Shown here: positions 55,424 to 64,000 of the stretch, piece by piece
Layout: every line of letters begins with the position of its first letter
Position numbering within the stretch: position 1 is the stretch's first letter
DNA from: Endothia cerciana
Taxonomy: Eukaryota; Ascomycota; Sordariomycetes; Diaporthales; Cryphonectriaceae
Length of the DNA: 64,000 bases
Direction of reading: 5' to 3'
NCBI GenBank assembly: GCA_026119935.1
Contig: JALRMH010000012.1
Location: forward strand, 372,001-436,000
Made by a program: the position numbers and the translations under genes
The notes under the pieces: model-generated
What the model was told of the DNA's origin: nothing
The model's database searches: none
The model's input: only the letters and a program-made list of their open reading frames with translations

Positions 55424-56443
55424 ATGTCTGAGAGCACTCGAGGGCATTCTGCCTGGCGGGGGCGAGGGCATTCGACCTGGCGGGGGCGAGGACGCTCTAC
55501 CTGGCGTGGCGGCCGGGGCGGAGGACGAAGCGGATTCTTCGGCGGTCGCCAGCGATCAGCCGCCCGACAGGCTCTGGTGGATGTCGCCAACGAGACCAGA
55601 TCCGTTCTGCCTTTTGTCCTCAAGGACCTCCCCAACATCAAGGCCGAAGAGTCCGAGTTGTTGTCACTAGACACGCTCCCGCCTCTGAAAAGGCAAGACT
55701 GTCCCGGGCACAACAAGGCCACCATCAAAGTGATCAACGAGGACACCCTCAACGCAGCCATTATGCTGATGGACTCGACGCCTTCCCCCTCCGCGCCCGC
55801 CCCTCTCACCAACATTGCCACCATACCTACGCCATGCTCCAGGCCCGCAGTCCTCAATCTCGCATCGGATACATCCCCAGGCGGCGGCTGGCTCAATGGC
55901 GCCATGGCACAGGAAGAAGCGCTCTGCTACCGCTCGTCCCTCTCACTCAGCCTACACAAGCACTATTACCCCTGGGCCGCCCACCAGGGTCTCTATACCC
56001 ATGATGTGGTCATCATTCGGAGCTCGGCATCTGATGGCCACCGTCTTCTTGCGCCGGGCACCTCAGCTACCGACCTCCCTGTGGTGAGCATGGTCAGCAT
56101 CGCGGCCGTTCGTTGCCCAGAGCTCTCGGACGCGCAGACCGTAGCAGGTGACAAGCGGAAGGTTTTTGCCCATAACGACGACAGAGATCTGACGAAGAAG
56201 AAGATGAGGCTAACTCTGCGGGCTGCGGCGGCGAGAGGCCATGATTGTCTTGTGCTTGGTGCACTGGGATGCGGGGCTTTCAGGAATCCGGTGGAGGAGG
56301 TGGCGGATGCCTGGAATGAGGTCCTAAGGGAGACGGAGTTTGAGGGCGGCTGGTGGAGGGAGATGTGGTTTGCGGTACTGGATAGGAAGAATGAAGGCAA
56401 TTTTGAGGTGTTTGAGAAGGTTCTGGGAGGGATGCAGGTCTAG
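55424..56443 (+). CDS. Microbial-type poly(ADP-ribose) glycohydrolase-like protein (TIGR02452 family) with WRGRG repeats
   Basis: Intronless, 339 aa. The macrodomain-type PARG signature is present: VLNLASDTSPGGGWLNG followed by AMAQEEALCYRSSL (Gly-Gly-Gly and the catalytic Gln-Glu-Glu, about residues 153-168). Further family segments: YTHDVVIIRSS, VSMVSIAAVRCPEL, RLTLRAAAARGHDCLVLGA, GCGAFRNPVEEVADAWNEVL. Such enzymes cut ADP-ribose polymers or related ADP-ribosyl links. Residues 6-38 are an Arg/Gly/Trp-rich array (RGHSAWRGRGHSTWRGRG), encoded by three 24-bp repeats, likely to bind RNA or poly(ADP-ribose). The start is the ATG at 55424. Confidence 0.86.
   Translation: MSESTRGHSAWRGRGHSTWRGRGRSTWRGGRGGGRSGFFGGRQRSAARQALVDVANETRSVLPFVLKDLPNIKAEESELLSLDTLPPLKRQDCPGHNKATIKVINEDTLNAAIMLMDSTPSPSAPAPLTNIATIPTPCSRPAVLNLASDTSPGGGWLNGAMAQEEALCYRSSLSLSLHKHYYPWAAHQGLYTHDVVIIRSSASDGHRLLAPGTSATDLPVVSMVSIAAVRCPELSDAQTVAGDKRKVFAHNDDRDLTKKKMRLTLRAAAARGHDCLVLGALGCGAFRNPVEEVADAWNEVLRETEFEGGWWREMWFAVLDRKNEGNFEVFEKVLGGMQV
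55442..55513 (+). repeat. Three tandem 24-bp repeats in the PARG-like gene
   Basis: Copies at 55442-55465, 55466-55489 and 55490-55513. The first two differ at only two positions; the third has diverged. Each adds eight residues of the WRGRG-x-ST type without changing frame. Confidence 0.85.
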
Positions 56444-58914
56444 TGAGATCTTGTCCACGAGGAGTCCGCAGGCCTCGCCGTCTATATGTTTTTTGAGTCG
56501 AACCGCGATCTTAGCTCCGGTGTCGCAAAGCAGTTAGTCAGATACCCAATTCTATCCCACGCGAGATGCTATTGATCCTCATTCGCTTCTCGCCCTTGTG
56601 ATCATTAGTGGCATGCGCGCATTTAGGGTTGAATAAAAGAGCCTCCTGTAGCCCTACATCACGACATGCGCATGGCTGTTGATGCCACGCCCCTTGACTG
56701 CTGTTGCCATTTGGCGATCTCAGGACGGAAATCTTCCCGAGCCGTAGTGCTCTATCGGACTCGAGAACACCGCCGAGCCTCATCATATAAGCAACAAGAT
56801 GACTATCTCGTTATATTCGTGTCTCGTAAGATGGAGTCTTGAGCCAGGTGCGAGAGGACAAAAGAAAGATGTACAGAGTCATCTTGCCGCACCCTGCCTG
56901 ATTCGAACTTATCAAGGGAAAGTCCAGCGAACAGCAGCCTAAAAAAGGCTGTCGAGTTTTCCTGTCTGAAACAAAGTCATAGTTGGATCATCTTGAAGGG
57001 TTGAAAAGCAGCTCTCTCCTTGTGGTAGCAATCTGGTTCCCAGCACTCCCGTACTCGAGGCATTCTTTGATGCCTGGTTGGAGATACGACTGAAGCTCAA
57101 GACGCCTGCATAGTACGGCAACGGCAGCAGCTTTCTGTGATACTAAGGCCTGCATTTTCCGCTTGGTTCTTCTTTCACAATTCGTTGAATCACGGAAAGT
57201 TTATAGATGAAATATGTCCTAAATTCAGAGGTGTTGAAGCACCGAGGGTCCTCTGGTCGGACAGCCAGAAGCCGTTTTCCGGAAACGTGCCTTGAAGCGC
57301 CGGAGACTGCCAGAACTTCTGTATGGTACGCAGTACACAGCTGCTGGGGGCTGCTTCACATTCCCTCGGCGCGAGCTCTTTTCCCTTGTGATCCCCATGA
57401 TCTCAAAACACCTCCTCGTGAGGCCCTCGCTTCGCCACCTGCGGGACTGATACATCGCTTCCTCCGTCCCTTGGGAATTGACCATAGCTCCTCAGGCCCT
57501 GAGCCCACCGCCGATATCCTTCAGCCGCGATTACCGTCAGGAGCCTCAGCAAGCTCCCCGGTGGCCCAGCATGCCCAGATCACCCAATAAGTCCCCCAAA
57601 GAGGCATAAGCCCAATGACGCCATCCTGGCTAGCCACAAAGTTGCAACTGTCGTGTCCTCGCGGCAATGCCGCGCTGGACCGGGGACGTTACCAGACCAT
57701 TGGGTAGAGATTAGGTGTCTCACCCGGTATCCTGTATCGTACATCCGAGGGCCTGGTCGAGAACTTGGAAGAGGGTGCTCGTCAGACCTGGCACGGTGGC
57801 CACGATGCCGTCAGGCGGCTGGGCTCGTATTGCCCGTCTCGATCTCGCCGCCGCACGTCACCACCGCACAGCGGAACAGTCGTCGTGGTCTCGGATGAAG
57901 ATCTCGAGTCTGAGGGGAGTTTGGCCATCCAGCATCTCGCACATGGACCCGTCAAGACGACATACAGTATTTCGGTCAGGACCTCTTTTATGTATCTTGG
58001 CCCGGAGCAGTTGCCCCCCCCCCCCCGGCGCCATCTCCAGTTCCGGGACAAAAGCAAAGGGCCCGACCCTGTGGCGTCGTGGGTAAGCGGCTCGGCTGGC
58101 TTCGCAAACTCCCCAGCCAATGTCGTCCCCAGCACGCCTAGATATCATCGTGAAGAGCGGCACTCGGGCGGCGACGCAGAGGCTCTATCCCTGGCGCCTG
58201 GCCGAATGCCACTGGCGCCATCCAGGCCCCGTCTTCCACCCCACGGGCTTTGCGGGTCTCGGCGGGTACGGCCTCGGCGGGCTCGGTGGGCTAAACCTTT
58301 TCCAGTGGAACTTGGTAGGGTTTAATTATCAGGCGGCGGAGCCGATATCGTCGCTGGCCCTGCCTGCTGCTACCTGACGTAGGGAAGGGAAATGTTGAGA
58401 ACGTGCATGTGAAATCCTATATCACGGCTTGGCCTTGCTATGCCTCTGAACGGGGTCCACTACCCGTTGAGTCTTTTTAAGCTCGGAATCAACTCATCCA
58501 GACCCTCTAGAGCTCGGATCTTCTTTGGAACTCTTGCAAATCTGATCGTGTTTTCCCCTCCTGGAAACCTAATTTCCTCAACAACACACAAGCACCTCTC
58601 TCAATTCCGTCAGCGAGCACTAAACGTCCACGGGTCTTCTCGGTTCCTGACTCCTCCGTGCCCGTTTAAGCGCGAGAGCTCACGGTCAACCTCATCATCT
58701 CTTGCTCCTTTATCTATATAGTATTCTAGCCAAGACTAGAACCGTTCTGGCGGACCGATAATTCTTGACGTCCAGTAAATGCTCACTTGGCCATCCTTCT
58801 ATCGACCACTGTCTCCGAGCGTCCGAGATACCCTCATCATTCCATCTGGACACACTGCTCACACTAAATCTGCATTGCCATCTCCTCCCTGCCGCCAATC
58901 CGAAATCCGCCAGG
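56444..58914. other. Intergenic region upstream of the A-T-R-R gene
   Basis: About 2.5 kb with no recognised gene. Holds 13 C at 58014-58026 and a TATA-like TCTATATA at 58713-58720, 195 nt before the next start. The longest frame (57765..58325 plus) has no family resemblance. A tRNA B-box-like string near 56910 is not part of a tRNA fold. Confidence 0.45.
58713..58720 (+). promoter_or_regulatory. Putative TATA element of the A-T-R-R gene
   Basis: TCTATATA about 195 nt upstream of the start codon, in a stretch otherwise without AT runs. Motif only. Confidence 0.3.
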
Positions 58915-61900
58915 ATGGCCATCATCGACGTCGACAGGGATCTGGCAGCAAGCTTCAGGCAACAGGCTATTGCAACACCTGACGCTATTGCTCTGGAGGA
59001 CAAGTCTCACACCTACACCTACGCCGAGCTGGACGAGATCACGTCAAACCTCGCCAACTCATTGCGGAACCATGGAGTTAGCCGAGATGACCCAGTCGGT
59101 GTCCTCATGGGAAGGAGTGCAGACTATGTTATCGCGTGCTTGGGAGCTCTCCGAGCCGGCGGGGCATTCCTCGTCCTGGAACTGGCATATCCTCCGGCAA
59201 TGCTCTCAAATGTCATCGACGACGCCCGGCCACGAGTCATTGTGACAAAACGGGAGCATGTCGGCAGGATCGACGCTGATGTGCCGTTAATCGTCATGGA
59301 CGAGCAGGGATTCAGCAGCAGCGGGCCGAACCCCAGCAGCACATGGACGGACGAAAGCGATCTTGAGAAGTTGGCCTTCATCTCATACTCGTCAGGCACG
59401 ACAGGAAAGCCCAAAGGCATCGCGAACCCACACCGATGTGCTGTGCGGTCGTATGACCTGAGATTCAAGCTCAGTGACCTCAAGCAGGGCGACCGCGTCG
59501 CTTGCAACGTCTTCTTCGTCTGGGAAATCTTGCGTCCCCTGCTTCGGGGGGCCACTACCTTCTGCATACCCGATGAGGCGAGCTACGACCCTGTCGCCTT
59601 GGTGGACTTGCTCTCCTCAAGAAATATCACCGAGACATTGATGACTCCTACCTTGCTTGCGACTGTGTTGTCTCGGCATGCAAGGCTCGGAGAGCGGTTG
59701 CCTGACTTGAAGACACTCTGGTTGAGTAAGTGACTACTCCCACGCCCAAAACACCTCGACCACTATCCGGACGCGTCTGGCGAAATGGTCTGGGGAAGAG
59801 GGGGGGGGGGGGGAGGGATCTTAGAGCTTCCTTAAGGAACTGAGGGTTCCATTCCCGAAACATTTCGCTGCCGCTCTTCGCAGTTTTTTGAATTGCAAAA
59901 TACTGACTTGAATCTTAGACGGCGAGGTCGTCACCACCGATCTGATCCTCCGAGCCGTGAAGGCCCTGCCTAACACGCGGCTACTGAATTGCTACAGCGC
60001 AAGTGAGACGCACGAGATTGCCTGTGGCGACATCAAGGAGATGCTGAATGCTGAACAACCGTACTGCCCCGTCGGCCCGCCCCTGGACCCAAAGCATACC
60101 TACGTTCTGGACGAGAACAAGAACAAGGTTGATGTTGGAGTACCTGGAGAGCTTTTCATCGGAGGCGGCCTGCTGGCCCGTGGATATCTAAACTTACCGG
60201 AGACAACGGCGAAGGCATTCCTGCCCGACCCGTTCGATGATACACCCGGGGCTCGCATGTACAGAACTGGCGATATGGCCAGAATCCTTCCCTCTGGCCT
60301 TATGGAGATCACCGGCCGGGTGGGTGCCATGATCAAGCTCCGAGGTTACAGCGTGGTCCCTGGCACTGTCGAGAACGCCATTGTGAAGAACCTAGCCGTG
60401 AAGCAATGTGCCGTGGTACCGCGAGGCGACGGAGTGGAGCGTCAACTGGTCGCGTATATTGTGCACGACAAAGAAGCGAAGGACGACCGAGACCACGTCT
60501 CGATCGACGAGGCCGGGTACTGTCCCAAGGGCCGCAGAGCTCTGGCTGAGCACCTGGCGCATTATATGATACCGGCTCTTTGGGTTGAGCTTGATGAGCT
60601 TCCCACGCACGAGGTGTCTGGCAAAGTAAACCTCAAGAGTCTGCCGCCGCCCCCAGAGCCAGGCGCGCCCACCCCCAACGGCAAAGCAAAAGCCGAAACC
60701 AACACCAAGATCAGGGCTGAACAGATCGCGGAGCTATGGGCTGCTTCCTTGAATATCCCCCCGGGTGCCATCACCAAGGAGCACAGCTTCTTTGACCTTG
60801 GCGGCCATTCCCTTACTCTCGCAGACCTCTCGAACCGTTTGTCAAAGACCTTTGGGTTTCGTGTCCCTCTTGGAAATCTGGCTGGGGATCCAACCATCAA
60901 GGGTCATGTCGAGGCTGTCACCGCTGCTCGCGACGGACACACAGCAGCTGTTCAGGCTGATCTGCCTGCGGTGTTGCGGGCCGATTCTGTTCTGGCGGCT
61001 GATATCCAGCCCAGGAATGCCAGGACGCTCCCTCTCAGCCGGGCGAGGACCGTCCTCTTGACGGGCGTGACTGGCTTCTTGGGCGCCTTCCTGTTGAACT
61101 CCCTCATCGAAAGCACCGAGGCAGACATTGTCTGCATCGTGCGTTTCAACGACCCCATCGATGACCAAGCCTCCGCGGGCATGGCAAGGCTGCGGAAGAA
61201 CCTTACCGATCTGGGCCTGTGGAATGACTCGGTCATCGACCGTGTTGAGATCCTGCCAGCCAACCTGTCCAGGAAGCGCCTGGGCCTCACACCGGACCAA
61301 TTTGAGGAGCTAGCAGCCCGAGTTGATGTCGTTATTCACGCCGCGGCGACCGTCAACCTGGTCTACCCATATGCCGCATTGCGAGCTCCAAACGTGGGCG
61401 GTACCCGCGAGATATTACGACTGGCTTGTCTTGCCGGAGCACCTGTTCACCACGTCTCAACCAATGGCGTCCTTCCACCTTCCAGCGATGGCTGGTCGGA
61501 GGATACGATCATTGATGTTGATGAGGTACCGGTGCGCTTGCAGGATGGCTATAGCCAGACCAAATGGGTCGCAGAACAGCTTGTCATCGAAGCGAACCGC
61601 CGGGGTCTGCCAACGAGAATCTACCGTCCAGGAACTATCAGCGGCCACAGCAAGTCCGGCGCCACCAATGCGTGGGATCTTCTGACGGCCATCATCGTCG
61701 AGTCTATGCAAATCGGTTATGCCCCAGATATTGAGAACTGGCTTGTGGAGATGACTCCGGTCGACTTCGTGAGCAAGGCCATCACGACACTGGCAGACCA
61801 CGAGGACATGACGCAGCGGATCTTCCACCTGGGAGACCCCGCGCCCATCGGCGCCAATGACGTCTTCAGCTATCTCAACCAATTAGGTTTCGCTACGGAA

Positions 61901-62947
61901 AAGCTTGCATTCGAAAAGTGGGCAGCTCTGTGGAAGCAGAAGAGGGGCTCCGGGCGCTGGGGAGAGGGCTCTTTCACGGTCGACATCCTGCGCTCTGGCA
62001 TGCCGACCGTCGATTTCATCCAGGAGGTCACAGTTCTGAACGACTCAAAGACTAAGCCTATTCTGGAAGGCGTGTTTGGCGTACAACGACCCAAGATTGA
62101 CGCCAAGCTGCTCCAGACTTACACGAGACACTTCTACGCCCGCGGCTGGCTTCCCCGACCACCTCGCAAATCAGACAACATGGCCACACAGGCCAAGCCC
62201 CGAGGACCCCTAGCCGGCAAGGTCGCCGTCATCACGGGTGCGTCATCCGGCATCGGTGCCGCAGTGGCTGCTGCGTTGGCCGCGGAGGGTGCCGATGTCG
62301 CCATCGCAGCAAGGAGAGCCGAGGCCCTCGACTCCCTCAAGGCGAAGATCACCTCGACATCAGGCGTGAAGGTCCTGGCGCAGGCAACAGATGTCACGGA
62401 CCGGAGTCAGGTTGAGGCCCTCATCAGGACCACCGAGGAGACCCTCGGCCCGGTCGACGTGCTCGTAGCCTGTGCGGGTGTCATGTACTTCACCCTTATG
62501 AAGAACGTCCACGTCGACGAGTGGGAGCGTACTGTCGACGTGAACTGCAAGGGCCTCCTCCACAGCCTCTCCTCCACCGTCCCCTCGATGCTGGCGCGCG
62601 GCAAGGGCCACATCGTGGCCATCAGCTCCGATGCTGGACGCAAAATCTTCCCCGGCCTGGGCGTGTACTCGGCGTCTAAGTTCTTCGTCGAGGGCACGCT
62701 GCAGGCACTACGCGTCGAGACGGCGGGGTCGGGGCTGAGGGTCACCAGCGTACAGCCGGGCAACGTCGCGACGGATCTGCTGGGCATGTCGACGGACCAA
62801 GAAGCCGTCAAGAAGTACGGCGAGCCGTCCGGCGCCAAGATCCTGGACGCGGAGGATGTCGCCGGTGCGATCGTGTATGCTGTCACGAGGCCGGAGCATG
62901 TGGCTGTTAATGAGGTGTTGATCGAGCCGAGGGACGAGCCGATCTAA
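58915..62947 (+). CDS. NRPS-like A-T-R1-R2 carboxylic acid reductase, probable glycine betaine reductase (ATRR)
   Basis: Two exons (58915..59725 and 59919..62947) encode 1279 aa. Domains: adenylation about 10-535 (YSSGTTGKPKG core; NCYSASETHE; YRTGDMARI; VSGKVNLKSL A10 lysine); thiolation with DLGGHSLT (Ser about 565); thioester reductase R1 from about 650 (VLLTGVTGFLGAFLL, Y-S-Q-T-K); and a short-chain dehydrogenase R2 from about 1040 (VITGASSGIG, Y-S-A-S-K about 1187). This A-T-R-R order is that of the fungal enzyme that reduces glycine betaine to choline in two NADPH steps through betaine aldehyde. In the A4 region the sequence CNVFFVWE lacks the Asp that holds an alpha-amino group, as expected for a quaternary amine substrate. 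Intron 59726..59918 contains 13 consecutive G. Confidence 0.88.
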
Positions 62948-64000
62948 TGACGGACCGGTGATGAGATGACGGGGAATGGAGGACGGGGCATTACAAGGAA
63001 GACAGGTTAGAAACATTAGACCGGAACTCGCTGCCGTTCATGGACACTTGAATACATGGTAATACTCCCCCAGAACAGCTGCCCTTCGAGGCGAAACACG
63101 TCCCAGAGAGGTAGTCAGTGGTGCCACGCGATGTGCACAACTCGGTATCCTTACATCAGTCATCATCTCCCGGATTGACTTCTCGTGGGATGGCCTCCAG
63201 TAGGACACATCCCTCATACGACCTTCTCCAGTGGGGTAATCTCAAGTGTGGTAATTGGTGTCGTCCTTTCAGTCTTCTCCTAGAAACTGGTCAGCGAACC
63301 CCCCCCCCCCTCCTGAGTGTGACTACAACATCTGAGCACATCGGGAAAACAAAATGGGGGAGAGGGGGAACAACCCCAAAAAAGGAAGGAAAAAAAAAAA
63401 AAAAAAAGAACCCTTGCCCGTAGCCTAGGGGCGCCTGTAGCTTGCTAGTGGGCGGCGACCAACTGGATCCTCCGCGGGAGTAAGTCCGTAGTGAAATGCA
63501 GCTTCGCGCACTGCGGAATCATAACTTTTTCAGGAGGATGGTATCCGAATGGAAACATCCTGGGGCTGCGACATTCGCCAAAAGGTCTGAGTCCGACGTG
63601 GACAGGGTCGTTCTATATCCTGGGCTGGAAGACGAACCAGATGCTTCGTGAACTCACTCCAGGCCTTGAAAGGATTACCCGGTTCATACATTCGCCCATG
63701 CACGGCCCACACATTCATCAAGTGCCTCGTCTCTGCACGCATAAGTCTTGTCCAGCAACGTATCTACACAAGACGTGCAATCAGGATTGACTTCACGGCG
63801 CTATCTCACAAGGAATATAATCTGGAAGGATCCGTACGACCTGGGGCCATAAAAGCCCCAGGGAAGGGGGATGAGCGCACAGTCCCAGCCTTTCTTTCAT
63901 CAGGGAAGGAAAAAGCAAACCTCGCGGTCCTTCCTTGCCTCGCTGCAGACCACGTGGACGACGGGCCTACCCGCGTTACCACGGGGCCGGAACATCGAGG
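62948..64000. other. Right-edge region, no gene recognised
   Basis: About 1.05 kb after the A-T-R-R stop. Contains 12 C at 63299-63310, 18 A at 63390-63407 and a GC-rich hairpin at 63840-63862. The short frames show no resemblance to known proteins. Confidence 0.45.
63840..63862. other. Perfect 8-bp inverted repeat (hairpin)
   Basis: Arms CCTGGGGC and GCCCCAGG enclose a 7-nt loop CATAAAA. Stable on paper, but no transcript context is visible. Confidence 0.6.

Noticed and set aside
56895..56925. GTTCGAATC string resembling a tRNA B box on the minus strand
   Set aside because: The flanking bases do not pair into a T stem, and no A box or acceptor stem is found at proper distance.
57765..58325. 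186-codon open frame upstream of the A-T-R-R gene
   Set aside because: Low-complexity mixture crossing a poly(C) run; no splice, motif or codon support.
1..64000. CRISPR arrays, transposons, RIP-mutated AT-rich blocks
   Set aside because: No direct-repeat/spacer pattern, no transposase, reverse transcriptase or terminal repeats, and no AT-rich TpA-biased block was seen by eye.

Overview
The window comes from the nuclear genome of a filamentous ascomycete (Pezizomycotina, probably Sordariomycetes). Genes are intron-poor to moderately split. Introns are short (about 50-220 nt) with GTNNGT donors, CTGAC-type branch sites and YAG acceptors. Third codon positions are GC-rich. The repertoire is typically fungal: a Zn2Cys6 regulator, a GH13-CBM20 secreted amylase, an A-T-R-R carboxylic acid reductase, ISC1, QCR9 and FPR3/4-type FKBP. 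I see no transposon, tRNA, rRNA, CRISPR array or secondary-metabolite cluster. Twenty-one protein genes are supported, most of them housekeeping.

Layout. 1-2.9 kb: divergent CCT4 (5' part only) and RPT1. 3.7-4.5 kb: a Cys-rich fungal protein (-). 6.0-7.4 kb: an alpha/beta hydrolase with a damaged or unusual N-terminal region. 7.9-8.6 kb: SF3B6/p14. 10.3-11.7 kb: a STIMATE-family membrane protein. 12.3-13.7 kb: a fungal protein of unknown function (-). 17.5-20.3 kb: a Zn2Cys6 regulator behind a 3.8 kb gap. 21.5-22.5 kb: a small secreted protein. 23.5-25.8 kb: the amylase (-). 28.2-29.9 kb: nucleolar FKBP. 31.3-34.0 kb: an NDR-like kinase. 34.4-36.3 kb: ISC1 (-). 37.2-39.1 kb: SWD3 with an RS-rich N-terminus. 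39.7-46.6 kb: UBR1 (-). 47.4-47.8 kb: QCR9 (-). 48.4-49.0 kb: PYM. 50.2-51.9 kb: TIM44 (-). 52.2-53.0 kb: mitochondrial uS11. 53.5-54.9 kb: BCS1. 55.4-56.4 kb: a PARG-like protein. 58.9-62.9 kb: an A-T-R-R enzyme, probably glycine betaine reductase.

Functional grouping. QCR9, TIM44, uS11m and BCS1 lie within 8 kb and all act in mitochondria; TIM44/uS11m share a 335 bp divergent promoter. CCT4/RPT1 form a divergent proteostasis pair, and UBR1 feeds substrates to the proteasome that RPT1 helps build.

The most notable observations concern how the proteins are decoded and spliced. (1) UBR1 ends in TGA followed by CTA, the best-known leaky stop context, and the same frame then stays open for 109 codons encoding a strongly acidic tail. 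(2) SF3B6 ends in TGA followed by CAATTC, close to the CARYYA leaky context, followed by 76 open codons rich in S/P/T/K/R. (3) The Zn2Cys6 regulator needs a 3-nt internal exon to rebuild its zinc cluster. (4) RPT1 and QCR9 both have a first coding exon consisting of the ATG alone, and QCR9 also has a GC-AG intron. Long poly(G/C) runs (14 of 9-15 nt) are scattered through non-coding DNA. All functional calls are from reading the sequence; no database search was run.
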